Of a stretch of 64,000 bases of DNA, positions 13,819 through 26,912 are shown one piece after another. The stretch is from the NCBI GenBank assembly GCA_000231825.2, contig JH720320.1, forward strand, positions 22,482 to 86,481, in the 5' to 3' direction. A model generated the notes under the pieces. It was not told where the DNA came from. It was given only the letters and a program-made list of their open reading frames with translations, and did not search any database. Each line of letters opens with the position of its first letter. Positions within the stretch are counted from its first letter, which is position 1. Made by a program: the position numbers and the translations under genes. Source of the DNA: Tetrahymena elliotti 4EA (taxonomy: Eukaryota > Ciliophora > Oligohymenophorea > Hymenostomatida > Tetrahymenidae).

Positions 13819-16800
13819 TCAAGACTAATTTTAATTGGAAAAAATAGATTTTTTTCTTTCAATTAAAGTCAAATATTCTTTATTAGCCTTTTATTTAAAG
13901 AGTGCTACATCTGAATTATTATTTTAAGATTAAAAAGATATAGATTATAGCTTAGTTTAAGTAAATGATTAGGATGAAAATATTTTTTAATTATTGCAGT
14001 TTGAAGATTGGTTTTCTAAACTTTCAATAGAATTATCTGCAAATTTTATGGTATATTTTTTAGTATTTTGCTTTCTTTTAATCTTATGATAAGTGCTTTT
14101 GCTTATTGAACTTAAAGAGCAAATTAGAATGGTATAATTTGGTCTTTTTTATTATTTTTGTATGGATGATTTTCCAACAGACATTAATTAATTATGTGTG
14201 GTAATTTATGCTTAAGTCTTATAAAGCTTGTACATTTATTCATTTAAAAAATTACTTTACTTTTTCAAACGATAGAACATTTAAAGAACTTACCTTAACC
14301 TTTTCCAATTTCTAAACACTCTATAAGGATCTTATGGCTAGAATTTAATATAACTATAAAGTTTTGGAAACTAGATGCATAATCTAAAAATTATTTTATA
14401 TAGAAAGTTCATGTTTACATAGCTGTAAAGAAATTTGGTAAGAAAAGTATGCTTTGCAATAAAGAATATAATGTAGATATTCACTATTAAAAGAACTGTT
14501 TGAATGATATATTTAATTGAAATTTGACTGTTAATTTATTCAGATAGGCAAAATATTAAAATATTAAATATCAAAACTATCATAAAATTGTAATCACATT
14601 AATTCATATCTGTGGATGAGTAAGGTCTTACTTTTTTTGTTCCTAGCAAGCATTTATTAAAGATGTATATCTTGATTAAAAACTATTTAAGAACTCATGA
14701 TTATATATATAGTACCCTAGGGTACTGCCTATTAAGGCTACATACAGTTTTAACAAGTATTATTAATTTTTTATTTTTACTTATATTGAGATTTTTTATA
14801 TTTTACTTTTTTTTTTCACCTGGTTTTTGGTGTTTATTTATTTTTTTTTTGAACTCATGATTAATATTTTAAAATATATCTTAATGAATTCCCAATAATA
14901 TAGAAGGTCTATATTCTTAGTAAATGTATCCATATGCTCTTTTCATGTAGATCCAATTTAAAAAGTGTCTGTTTAAGAAAAGAATCAGTAGAAATCCTAA
15001 AGGTATTAAGAATATCCATATTGCAAAAACTGGTACAATATATGCTACTAAATAAAATGAATGATTATTTATGTAACATAGTTATGATTAGTCTCCAATG
15101 AATACAGATATTGCATCAATATTTTAACATACAATATAAGATAGTAATGTTATTATTATCATTGGAGCATAAAAAAAATATAGAAATATGAAGTTAGATT
15201 TTAGATCTGGCAGATAACTAACTATAGAATACTTTATTTTCTTCAATTTATATTTTTATATTTCTACTTAAGATGATGTATCTTTCATATTTATTAAGTA
15301 ATTTGGTTATTTTAAACTCATAATCAAACCTTAAGGAGAGCTGAAAAGCATCCTTAAATTTGCATTTATCATAAAAAATACTATTGGGTAAATTTAAGTG
15401 GATATAAATACTTCTATTATTAATATTGATAAATATGACCAGCTACTAGCCTGTTAGCAATCTTAGCACTCACTAGTATTTAATCTTCCATAAGTTTTTT
15501 ACCAAACTACACCTCTTAAATCCCATTCACTACATTAAACACCAATAGTACCTGTTTAACAGCCAAATTTGTTATGAGATTCTTCAGGAACACAATTCTA
15601 TGGATATTTATAGCAATAAAATATATTATCTGTATGATTTCCCCATCTCCAATATCCATTTTTAAACTATATTTAATCTCCTTCACAATATTCGGCTTAT
15701 TGAGGACAAATTTTACATGAATTTTGAAATTATGATTCTTCATAAAAGTTTAGATTATATTTAATTTCTGCTATACTATACTTTCCTAAATTATTTTTAA
15801 AGTAAAATTAAAATATTTTTACTGTAAATAACAAATTACCACTAGGAAATTTGTCACAAGATATAAATTTTTCATTATGTTTTGTTAATATTTCTCCAAC
15901 AATACAATTTCTAAATTCAACTGTGACTGTAAAAGAGAGAGTCTTTTACAAAATCTTTCTAAGATTGAAATCAATAACATCAATTGGTATAGTTGTTTAT
16001 ATTGTTAATTAACACTTTATTAAAGGTTTTGCTAAGGGTGTAACATTAAAAACATATACATTTTATTCATAATCGAAGTTTGATACATAGGCCCCATCAA
16101 GCTGAAGAACACTGTTATCATTAGATTAAATACTTAACTAATAAGAAGAATATTAGTTAATCGCATTAATACTCTCTTTTATTTATTTTTTAATAGATAT
16201 GGAGTTGGCTTAAGGGTTTAAAGAAGAAAGGAAATTTATAGGCTAAAGATCTTCATCAAATCAATAGTCTATTGCTATTCATTTCTTTATAAGTTATTAT
16301 CAAAGTTTTTAAAAATATTGTCTTAAATTTTGACACTATTTAATAAGAGCTTAATCTCCAAAATCAGAGATATATTTTATTTAAAAATTAGATATTTTAA
16401 TATTTACTTTTCTAAAAAGAATATTTTACTACATTGTATATGTCATTTTAGAGCATAATATTATTTTGCTTAAAACCATAAAAGACAAATCTTTTTTAAT
16501 AAAATGTGACAGCAAGAAATGAGTCAAAAATATTCTTAATAGATATTATTTTTGAGTTAAAAACTTTATTTGTAATTTTTAAACTATTGCAATCTAACAA
16601 AACTAGTTTAATACCTTCAAAGATAATAATAACAATATGTGTATTTACAAATCTTAAAGAACTGAAGACTTAACCATTTTTCAAAATTAATTGTCTTTAA
16701 TATTATTAAAAATAATTAAAATTAAATTGGTAATATTTTCTTTTACATGAACTCGTTTATTTAGATCTTTGTTATATAATAATAGAGCATTTGAAATAGT

Positions 16801-17975
16801 AATTATCAAAAAAGGTGAATTATTTTAAGTTATAGTATTTAGAGCATAAACAGAGTCAAATTTAAGTTAATCAATAATTGTTTAGGTTTGTATTTTGTAT
16901 TCAGTAGGTTCTATAATTAAAATAAATTTTTTTGCTGAATTTATACTATAACAAATTATATTTTATATGTAATCACTATTAAACACACCTAGCTTTTTAA
17001 AACAAAAAAATATTAATTTATTTGATTCAAAATAAATTTATTATCTAATTATTCTAAATTTACTTCATTTAAATTTGTATCAAGAATAAAAATTTTAAGG
17101 AAAGAATCAGATGCAACTATTAGTTTATCTTTTTCATAGAGACTCTACTAAAAAAATATTGTATGGTATAGGCATGTAGTGATAGCTTTCTTTTCATTAG
17201 CTAAATTAGATAATTTGAAAATTATTTTTATTAATTTTTATTTTAAAGTTACTTATTAGTAGAATTGAAAATAGACCTAATGATAGATCATTATAATTAA
17301 CTAAAATAACATAAGTGTCTTCAGATTCAATTAAATTCTAAGATATATTAATGTGATCAATTGATGAGCTTACAAAAAATGATTATTTAAATTTTGTACA
17401 GAATAAAATTAGTACTACCTTTTACTCTGTTAAAATCTATATTGTAGAGCTTTTTTGTGTTAAAGCAAATTACTTCTAAATAAAAACAATACATTTCACT
17501 TAATTTACCTGTAGCACTTTCTTAATCTAATTCAAATTCATACAAGCAGATATCACAAGATAAAAATATATGAAGTTCTATTCTATTTTGATAAAAACTA
17601 AATCCTTATTGTTTTGAAAATCGAAAAAGCCATAAAAATGTTCATTCCATATTATTAAAGCCTATTTAGCTCCATCTATAAAAATGATTTAATCTTTCAA
17701 AAAGTATTCAAAAAATATTACTTAATTCTAGAAACTCAATTTATGTGTATTTTAATGTAAAAACAAATTTCCAAGAATAATTAGACAAGTTAATGAAAGT
17801 TGACATTATTAATTATTCAATAGCCAAATTAGCAGGTAATTAGCTTACCGAATTGCGCCAATACCCTATAAAAAAAATTTCATAAAATTGAATTATTCTG
17901 AAATTTGAATATGAAAATTTGCAAATATTATGATCAATACGAAATTAAAAAGCATAAGTAGAATAGAGAGAGCAT
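13819..17975 (-). CDS. Shorter paralogue of the giant transmembrane protein (possibly decaying)
   Basis: This is a paralogue of the giant gene downstream of it. A likely first exon at 17975 encodes a signal peptide (MLSLFYLCFLIS) followed by an intron. Propeller-like segments follow (IIFIDGAKQALIIWNEHFYG; KDKLIVASDSFLKIFILD). One 52-nt intron restores frame across LLI-TNEKKAITTC. The shared pre-membrane module is clear: FRNCIVGEI, CPQYCEGDQ, NGYWRWGN, GVQCSEWD, GRLNTSECQDC. So are helices homologous to the larger protein (FLYFFYAPMIIITLLSYIVC). The tail has DPYRVFRNWK and ends at a TGA at 13819-13821. The front Cys block and the GGAIY helix of the larger gene are not seen here. I could not resolve the frame cleanly near 17.59 kb or at 14.7-14.91 kb, where the paralogue suggests an extra base and a 160-nt insertion. 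It may therefore be a pseudogene or have unrecognised introns. The exact 5' exon structure is uncertain. Confidence 0.6.
14691..14863. repeat. 13-bp direct repeat bracketing a 147-bp insert-like segment with a 16-bp palindrome
   Basis: GAACTCATGATTA occurs at 14691-14703 and again at 14851-14863. The intervening segment has a perfect palindrome, AGTACCCTAGGGTACT, at 14711-14726, and is otherwise T-rich. It lies where the membrane-region coding frame of the shorter giant-protein paralogue is interrupted relative to the larger gene. It looks like an insertion flanked by target-site-type repeats, but an unrecognised intron is possible. Confidence 0.6.
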
Positions 17976-18293
17976 AAATTTAATAATAAAAGAAAAATTA
18001 AGTTCATTCACCAAATATATTTTAGCTAAAAATTAAAAATTTTAATGTAAAAGCTATTAAAAATCGAGGCTTAAATATTAGAAAATTTTAAAAATGCCTT
18101 TTTTTTGTTTATGAACTAAATTTTATCATAATGCTTTAGAAAATTTTATTTAATAAGGAAAATTTTTAAAAATTGTTTTAATTTTAAAGTAATTTAAAAA
18201 GATTAAAACTGTCAATAATAATTTTTACAATAATATAAAGCTACTGAATCATATAAAATTATAAACTTTTTGTATTTATATTGATTCTTTTAC
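17976..18293. other. Short AT-rich intergenic spacer
   Basis: This is the gap between the presumed start of the shorter surface-protein gene and the TGA of the next ABCG gene. I see nothing in it except presumed promoter and 3' processing sequence. Confidence 0.45.
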
Positions 18294-20407
18294 TCATTAT
18301 ACTCTCTTCTTAAGAGAGGCAAGGAAAAAATAGGCACATATAGTATAGAAGGCAAATAAACCTGCCATACAACCAAAAGATTCCCATCTACTTAGGTTTA
18401 TGTCTAATTATTTTATTGGATCTTATGGATATCCTACTCCATCTGAATAAGTATATTCACTTTCAATCAAAGCAATAAATGAATACTTAAAAGGACAAAT
18501 ATATTGAATCCAGCCTATCCAAGATGCTAAATCTGAAGCATTTTTGTAATAACCAGCAAATAGCATAAAAGGCATGATAAGTAATGGTGTAACAGCTGAA
18601 GCTGTTTATGCATTACTAAAAGCAGATCCTCCAAAGTAACCTACTGAAAGGCCAGTTAAACCACAAAGACAAGATATAAGTATAAAGAAAAATACTTTAC
18701 CAGCATTATCATCATTGAATCCAACCATCCAATACATAATTATAGCTGAAATAAGAGGAAATACAACAGAAGGAAAGATGTCTACAATAAATTTTCCAAA
18801 AAAATATGGGGTAACAGAATACAATTTAGCATTTTCTTCTCTCAAATAAACAGCTCTTTCAGCTGGAAATGCGAGAATACATGGCTTCAAACTCATCATA
18901 AAGCAAGTAACAATCCAAAAGAACAAAAGACCATTCTTATCATTTACATCTCTCTAAGATGGATTATCATGAGGGCCAGGTAATTACCAATATACAGCTC
19001 CATAAAAAAGAGCAACAAATATAGCTTAAAAAAAACGAGCTTTGAACAAGATAGGACTTCTTTTCAAAAATGTAATTTATCTTAAAGCAATTTAACCAGT
19101 TTAATAAAGCAAGGATGTGTGAATTATTTTATATTGAATATCACCTGAATTAGATGATTCAATCTCACTTTAAACTCCTGATTTGAGTTGAAGATCATAT
19201 CCTTAAAAGTAAACTTAGTTATTTTATCTGTTTGTTTCGCTCTCTTAATGCATGATTGACATCAAATAATCTAAATTTATTTATTAAAATCATAATTATA
19301 AATTAGTTTTATCTTGATTATTTTTTGCAATAATATGCAAACAGATAATCATAATTAATTGAATATTTCTTTTAGATTTAAAAATCATCGGTTTCAAATT
19401 AATCAAAATTTTTTTAATACCTGCAGGATTTGATAATTAAGGGCACTTAAAACCAATGCTGGAAAAGTGATTAATTACATCTTAACCACCATGGCCTTGA
19501 TATATAAATCTTCCTTCCACCAAGAGCATAATCCTATCAAACATATTCCAAATATCAGAGGAAGGTTGATGAATGGTAAAGATAATTGCTTTATTTTTAG
19601 TTTAAGCATACTATCTCATTAAATCTATAATACTGAAAGCAGTAAAGCTATCTAAACCAGAAGTAGGTTCATCTAAGAATATACAAGAGGGATCACTTAT
19701 CATTTCATAGCCAATAGAGGTTCTCTTTTTTTCTCCTCCAGATACACCTATTTAAAATATTAAAATTTCTTATTAATTAAAATAAATTATATTTGTTTTA
19801 AATTTAATTTTCATTTTATCTTTTGAAAATATATTTTAATTCAATTATTAATAATTATTATGAACTACCTTTCACAAAATGTCCTCCAATTAATGTGTTT
19901 TAGCATCTTTCCAGTCTGAGATTTTTTATAACTTCATTTACTTTTTAAGATTTTTATTCATAATCTCCTTTAATCTTTAAATTTGCAGCAAATTACAGGC
20001 ATTCTTTAACTGTCAATGTTTCTGTCAAAATATCATCTTGCATAACATATGAAGCAAATTCAGTAAATTCTTCAGAGGAGTAAGGTTTATTGTTTGCAAG
20101 GATCTATCCATTGAGAGTCACATTTGAATTGGTTTTAACTCTTTTACACAAGATATTTAGCAAACTAGTCTTACCAGCACCAGATGAACCTAATAAACAA
20201 ATAAAAATATTAGAATTAGTCAATTATATTTATAATACCTAAAATAGCAGTTATCTCACCACTTTTGCATATTCCACTTAATCCTTTAAGTATTTATTTT
20301 TGGCCTTTTTTTGCTTTGACAGAGTATTCGATATTTTAGAAGGTGATATCAATAGAGTTTTATTTATTCATTGTGTTATCTTAATAAACTTTTGTTAAGT
20401 CACTCAT
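18294..20407 (-). CDS. ABCG/White-family half transporter (597 aa, complete)
   Basis: This is a half-size ABC transporter with the ATPase domain first and the membrane domain second, which must dimerise to work. It starts at 20407 ([12 protein letters not shown]...). Introns at 20190-20238, 19748-19868 and 19271-19420 leave 598 codons including the TGA at 18294-18296. Walker A is [12 protein letters not shown], followed by the Q-loop [16 protein letters not shown]. The signature is [12 protein letters not shown], Walker B is [13 protein letters not shown], and the H-loop is [11 protein letters not shown]. The membrane half begins around KARFFQAIF and has about six hydrophobic helices, with LREENAKLY and [10 protein letters not shown] on the intracellular linker. 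It ends LASLKKRVQ. All catalytic motifs are intact, so it should be functional. It shares intron positions (Walker A Gly, FVKG-GVSGG, NPA-DY) with the gene at 21.5-23.5 kb, and the two form one subfamily. The substrate cannot be told from sequence. Confidence 0.95.
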
Positions 20408-21499
20408 TTTATTTTATTTTTTGTATTTTTTATTGTTTTATTTAAAATTATACTATTTTAACTACTCCGCCTTTTAAAAAGAGAGAAAACTATCAAAATC
20501 CATAATTTCGCTGTAAATTTTTTGAAGTGCCTTGTAACTTTCTGATTAAATTTATTCAAATTAAAATTTTTAACAAAAATATATTAATCAAATTAACTAG
20601 ATTGAATAATTCACACGATCTTATACAAATTAACCATAATCTTATAAATATAATCTGTTATAAAATAACAATTTTCGTTTTTTATTTAGAATTTCTTGTA
20701 AATTATGCTGCGCTTTTTCATTTTTTGATATTTTTTTCAAAAAAAGATAAAATGTTTATTATTTTTTTAACATTTTACATTTTATGTTTATGTAAATAAT
20801 TTGATTTGACTTGTATAATCCTGTTAATTTCTGATGATTTATTTTGTGACTCTTAACTTATTAATTAAAGAATTTGAAATAACAATGGAGGAATTAAATT
20901 TACCTAAAATTTTCCATTTTTAGTGTAATTAGTTATATGATAACAGAAATCTAGAAAATCTGTAGAAATTTAAAATTAATTATTTCGATCATATTCTAAA
21001 TGTTCTATGAGAAATCTCTTGAATTTACCATTTGATATTAAATATAGATTTTAGTGAGTATCTCAAATAAAAAACAGAGTAAAGTAATGATTTACATTTT
21101 CTTATTTTCTTTTGAAATAAAATTTTACAAAAATAAATCTATTAGATTCTAACTTTCTTCACATTTTTTAGTCAAATATAATTTTAAATTAAGAATGTAT
21201 TATAGAATAAGATTTAAGATGAAATTACAATTTTATATTTGAAAAATACACTTACTTTTTCTAACAGACAATTATCAATAAAAATGTACTTTAAGCTATG
21301 ATGATTAAAGCGAAAAAACTTAATTAAATTTGACAGATAAAAATATAAAGAGGAAAAATAATAATTACATACACTTCTTTAGCTTTCAATTTAGAAAAAA
21401 GCTATTTAATAAATAAAGTGTAAATTTGAATTTAATTATAAATTATATTAATTATATTTAATGTATGATGAAAGAAATTGATTAATTTCAATATTTCAT
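20408..21499. other. AT-rich intergenic spacer
   Basis: This spacer of about 1.1 kb separates two ABCG genes. A short plus-strand frame (20527-20799) and a 40-odd codon ciliate-code frame from 20884 are open, but neither has a recognisable motif or conserved context. I see no RNA gene or repeat. Confidence 0.5.
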
Positions 21500-23515
21500 T
21501 CATTACAATTTTTTCTTGAGAGATGATAACATCATATAAGCAAAAATCATGAATCCAAAAAATAGGCCAGCCAAGATTATTATAGATTCCCATTTAGTTA
21601 AGTTAAATGAAAGCTAACCAATAGGATCATGTGGATATTGAATTCCATCATATGAGTATTCATTTTAAGCAAAAGCGCTAAAGCAATATTTATAAGGAGA
21701 TAAATATTAGATCCATCCTATCCAAGAAGCGAAATCGGATTAGTTTTTATAGAAACCCGAGAATAAATTCAAAGGCATCATAAGCAAAGGTGTTAATGCT
21801 GAAGCTGTTTTAGGATTTGAAAAAGCACTACCTCCTAAAAACCCAAATGCTAAACCAGTTAAAGCCTATATACAGCAAGTAAGTAAGAAGAAAAAAACAG
21901 TACCAGCATCTTGGTGATTTAAATTAACCATCCAATAAACAATCAAAGTGCAAATAATTGGAAAAACAATTGATGGAATCATATCAACCAAAGTTTTTGC
22001 CAAAAAGTAAGGTCCGACAGTATAGAGTTTAGAATTTTCTTCTCTTAAAAATACAGCTCTTTAAGTAGGGAAAGTCATAACTGCTGGTTTTAAATTCATC
22101 ATAAACATAGCAGTTGACCAGAAGAACAATAAACCATTTCTATTATTAATATCTCTTTGAGAAGGATTATCTGTAGGTCCAGGAATTTACCAATAAATAG
22201 CTCCAAATAGAAGGCCAATGAAAATACTTTGAAAGAATCTAGCTTTGAAAACTAAAGGGTTTCTAGAAAGTATTTTAAATTATCTATTTGCAATTTCTTT
22301 AGTTTAAAACCAAAATGATGTCAAAACATAAGTATCTGGTATTTAAATTCCATGATTAGAGTTTTCAATTTACTCATTTATTATAGGCTTTAATTTGTTA
22401 TTATAATTATCAATTAAGAATTCGTTATTCTGAATTTTGTTATCAGCAGTTTAGTTCATTATTTTCATGAAGTAATCTTTTTTAATAAAAGAAATATTTA
22501 AATAAAAAATGTCAAAAATAATTTTAATTATTAAAATTTAATCTTTTCTTCTAATAATTTATTTTAATTAATTACCTGCAGGATTAGATTTTAAAGGACA
22601 TTTAAAGCCTATAGAAGAAAAATATTCAATAATTTTTTCTTTTCCAGGGCCTTAATATATAAAAGAACCTTCATACATCAGAGAAATATTGTCAAACAAA
22701 TTCCATATATCAAAAGAGGGTTGGTGGATTGTAAATATTACAGTTTTATTTTGATTTATAGCATAATTTTTAAGTAAGTATATTAAACTGTAAGCAGTAA
22801 AACTATCTAAACCTGAAGTTGGTTCATCCAAGAAGATACAAGATGGATTGCTTATTAGCTCAAATCCTATAGAAGTTCTTTTTCTTTCACCTCCAGATAT
22901 ACCTTTTAATTTTAAATATAATTCCATAAGTTTAAATAGCAAAAGAGTATTATTTACCTTTAACAAAAAGGCCTCCTATGTAATTGTCTTGGCACTTTTC
23001 AAGTTTTAGATTTCTGATTACATCATTCACTGTAGCATGTTTTTATTCATAAGTGCCAACAGTTTTAAGATTAGCTGCAAACTATAAGCATTCTCTAACA
23101 GTCATTGTTTCCATTAGTATGTCATCCTACATTACATATGATGCAAATTTGGAAAAATCATCTGAATGGTATTAAATTTTGTTAGCAAATATCTCTCCAG
23201 AGTAATGAACTTTTTTATTATTTTGAACTCTTTTACAGAGTAAATTTAACAGTGAAGTCTTTCCTGATCCAGATGGGCCTTTTTATATTAAAAATTATTT
23301 AAATTTTTTGTTAAAGAAAATATTTTAAATCAAAATTTACCTAAAATAGCATTTACTTAACCACTTTTAAATATTCCGCTAACTCCTTTCAGAATAATTT
23401 TTTTTCCGTTCTTAGTATTAGCATAATAATCTAAATTTTAAAAGCTTATATCAATTAATTAAGCATTTTGCTAATGAGAAAGGTTTAAGTCTTTAACTTT
23501 ATTAATTTGTGACAT
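21500..23515 (-). CDS. ABCG/White-family half transporter (599 aa, complete)
   Basis: This is a half transporter closely related to the gene at 18.3-20.4 kb. It starts at 23515 (MSQINKVKDLNLS...). Introns at 23279-23340, 22903-22957 and 22477-22575 leave exactly 600 codons including the TGA at 21500-21502. Walker A is GPSGSGKTSLLN, a mild variant of the GSSGAGK found in its neighbours. The rest is [16 protein letters not shown], signature [12 protein letters not shown], Walker [14 protein letters not shown] and H-loop FTIHQPSFDIW. The membrane half includes KARFFQSIFIGLLFGAIYWQ, the LREENSKLY linker and [16 protein letters not shown], and ends LSSLKKKLQ. All three introns sit at the same codon positions as in the gene at 18.3 kb. 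This points to a duplication after those introns were established. It should be an active ATPase half. The substrate and dimer partner are unknown, and pairing with a neighbouring product is possible. Confidence 0.95.
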
Positions 23516-24782
23516 TTTTATGATTTTTTGGTATTATTTAATCTTTGTAAATTTAATTTAAATAACATTTAATTTTTCTCTTTAGTTTTTTAGTTAAAAA
23601 GTACAACTTTAGTTTATAGTCAATGTAAAATTTGCTCTGTTCTGATAAATATTGATCAAATCAATTATTAACTATTAAAGGTTTATTTAAGAAGTTTCAA
23701 TGAAATTTTTTACTTCAAAGAATATTAAAACTTTAAAAATAGATATATTAAAATACTTGAATACTTTTTTGCTCTCTAAAACATTTTATTTTTACCTTTT
23801 TTTTTGAAAATTTAAGGTTGAAGTGAATTCATTCTCTTTTGTTATTAGTCATCTCCAGTTTTTATCAGTAGTGTTTTGGGTTATATTTAATGTAAATTAG
23901 AATAGACAAAAGTAATTCACAAGATTATTAATTAATCAAATTGAAATTTGTTAATTTTATAAATTTGCTTCCATAAATTATTTCTAGATTATTCCTTCTT
24001 CGCTTAAGGAATAAAATATTTTTAAAATAGTACAATCAAATTATTTAAGAACCAATATTTTTTTTGATATTGTCTAAGCTGAGAAAAGACAATCAAAACA
24101 GTATAAATAATTAAAAATAAATTCCTTTACATTCATTTACAACAAATGTTAGAATCAGATTGTTACAGTACTTCTAAGGGTTATACCATATGTAAATGAT
24201 GTTAATTAAAATAGACAATATTTTCTTTTTTTCTATTAACTATTCACTATTTCTTTCTAAAATAATTACATACCAAAAATAGATTTTTGAAAATAATAAA
24301 ATTTTTTAGGCATTATAAAAAAATCTACAGTTATTTTATTATTTTAAATCATCTTTATCAAATTAAGAGTAAAATTTTAATTTATTAAAACCATGTTTTG
24401 AAATTAATAGATAGCCAAAACTGGATTAATTAAGAAAGAAAGAAGTTAATATCAATAATTTAAACGCTTGAACCAAAAATAAATGAATTAAAAATGTTTG
24501 GTTAAGTACTTTTTTAAATATTAAATTTATCTTTAATTTAAAATATATTCTTTTTTCAAATTAAAAATATATAATCTTTTATTTATGAATTAAAACTCTA
24601 AAAATAAAATACAAATAAATAATGAATATATATATAAATAAATATTCAGTAGAATTACAGAGATTTTGCATTTTGATAAAAATAGGATTAGTTAATATTT
24701 TTTCTTAAAAGAAACTTAGCTTTTAGATATCTGATTACAAATTAAGAATATTTATTATATAGTTTTAAATTATTTAATATAA
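23516..24782. other. AT-rich intergenic spacer
   Basis: This spacer of about 1.3 kb lies between ABCG genes of two subfamilies. I looked for degenerate transporter motifs and saw none. It has no RNA gene or clear tandem repeat. Confidence 0.5.
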
Positions 24783-26912
24783 TCATTGCAAAGTCTTTTT
24801 AGATCTATATAAAAAAAATAAAGCTAATGTAAGAAATCCTAAAAACATAAGGGCTAAGTATCCAACTGCTTCCCACTTATGAAACTCTATATTTTCTGAT
24901 TGTATTGGATTAGGAATAAAATAGGTTTCTTCATACTCATTCCTTACAAATGCTTAATAAGCATATGTGTAAGGAGAGAGATATTAAAACCAAGAAATCC
25001 ATGAAGCTAAATCAGCACTGTTTATATGTAAAAAATAAAGATTAAAATAATTTTATTAATTAAAAATCAAAATTATAATAATAACTTATTTATGGATTTA
25101 CCTGTTTTTGTAAAAACCAGAAAAGGGTAAAAACGGAACAGTGACTAATTGTGCAACAGCAAAAGCTGTATCTGGGTCTTTGAAAAGACAGCCTTCAAAA
25201 TATCCAGCTGCTATTCCATTAAATTATAGCATAATTAGAACTAAAGTAAAAAACAAAAATGCTTCAAAACTTTCTCTCAATCCAACCATCCAGTAAACTA
25301 TTAATGCAAAATAGATAAATATTAAAGTAAATTATAGCGAAAATAATACCTATTGCTGAGAATATAATAGGGATAATAAAATCAGAAACAAGATCAACAA
25401 ACAGTTTTCCAAAAAAATAAGGTATAATTTTATATAATTTTGAATTTTCTTCTCTTAAAAACACCTATCTCTCAAGAGGGATTGATAATGCACAAGGATT
25501 CATTGCCTCCATAAAAGCGCCTGAGGCTAAAAAGAATAAAAATCCATTTTTATTTCTAACATCATTAATATTATATGGATCGTTTTTGCCATCTATTTTA
25601 AAAATGTAAAATTACATTTTTTAGAGTGAATAATTTTTTTTACCTGGCATTTATAAATAAATAAGGCCCAAAAATACACTCAAACTCAGTACCTGGGCTA
25701 GTTTAGCCTTAAATAGAATAGGGCTTCTTAGTTGTATTAAGACAGTTCTCTTAACAATATAATAGAATTGTGTAAATATAGAAGTATACTGCACTTTAGA
25801 TTTCACAGATGATTTATTTGCATTAGATACTTCGATTTCTACTTATTTTTATAGCACTACATCATAATTTTAAAAGTAAAGTGGTGCATTTCTCACATTT
25901 TATTCGTTTTCTTAATGCATAATAGACATATAATAATCTTTTTTTATTTAACAAATAAAATTATTTCAATAAAAATAATTAATATCTCAAACTAAGCAAT
26001 CAAATACCTGCTGGATTGCAGAGGTGGGGGCATACAAACCCTAGTTTTCCAAAATAGTTAGATATTTCAGAATTACCAGGTCCTTGGTAGATAAATCTAC
26101 CATTTACCATAAGCATAATTCTATCAAGCATCTGCCAAATATCTGAAGAAGGTTAGTGAATAGTTAAAACAACAGTTCTATTTTTATTATGAGCAAATTA
26201 TCTAAGTCTATTTACAACTATGTATGCAGTAAAGCTTTTAAAAAATAACATTAGTTTTATTTTAGTGTTATTTTAAGTTACCTGTCAAGTCCAGATGTTG
26301 GCTCATCTAGGAATATAGCTTAGGGATCACAAACCAATTCATATCCGATAGATGTTCTTTTCCTTTCTCCTCCAGAAATACCCTTAACAAAATGACCACC
26401 AATTAAAGTATTTTAACACTTTTCAAGCATCAATAACTTAATAACTTCATTTACTATCTACTCTCTTTTTTATGAAGAACCCTTTACCTTCAAGCAAGCA
26501 GCAAATTCGAGGCATTCTCTAACAGTCATAGTTTCCATTAAAATATCATTTTACATCACATAATTGGCAAAATTTGAAAATTAATCTGCTGTATAATCAG
26601 CCCCATTAACCTAAACCTGTCCTTCTAATTTTTAATTACTTGAATTCTGGATTCTCTTAGTGAGGATATTTAGTAAACTTGTTTTTCCTGCTCCAGAAGA
26701 ACCTTTATATAATAAAAACTAATAAAAAATAATCAAACAATTAATGAATTACCCAAAATGGCTGTAACTTATGAATTAGGGCATATACCATCTACGCCTT
26801 TAATTATTTCTTTAAATCCTTTATTAGATTTAACAGAATATTTTAAGTTTGAAAATGTAAAGTCAAGTAGACTTGAACTCTTAATGCTTTCTTATGTATT
26901 GATTTTGTTCAT
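24783..26912 (-). CDS. ABCG/White-family half transporter (591 aa, complete, second subfamily)
   Basis: This is a complete ABCG half transporter starting at 26912 (MNKINTQESIKSS...). Six introns (26703-26752, 26235-26281, 25938-26007, 25593-25643, 25298-25349, 25018-25101) leave 592 codons with the TGA at 24783-24785. Motifs are [53 protein letters not shown] and [11 protein letters not shown]. The membrane half has [39 protein letters not shown] and [14 protein letters not shown], and ends YRSKKTLQ. Four introns (in GLD-S, after MP, before VYWM, after FYKN) are absent from the genes at 18.3 and 21.5 kb but present in those at 29.0 and 33.4 kb. The intron at FVKG is missing. These differences define a second subfamily. 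All ATPase residues are present. It lies immediately 3' of a decayed copy of the same subfamily. Confidence 0.95.

Noticed and set aside
14663..14860. 65-codon plus-strand hydrophobic frame
   Set aside because: It falls in the T-rich insert-like segment. The hydrophobicity follows from T richness, and there is no motif or homologue.
20527..20799. 90-codon plus-strand frame between ABCG genes
   Set aside because: It has AT-rich composition, no TAA/TAG Gln codons, no domain and no conserved context. It is probably chance.
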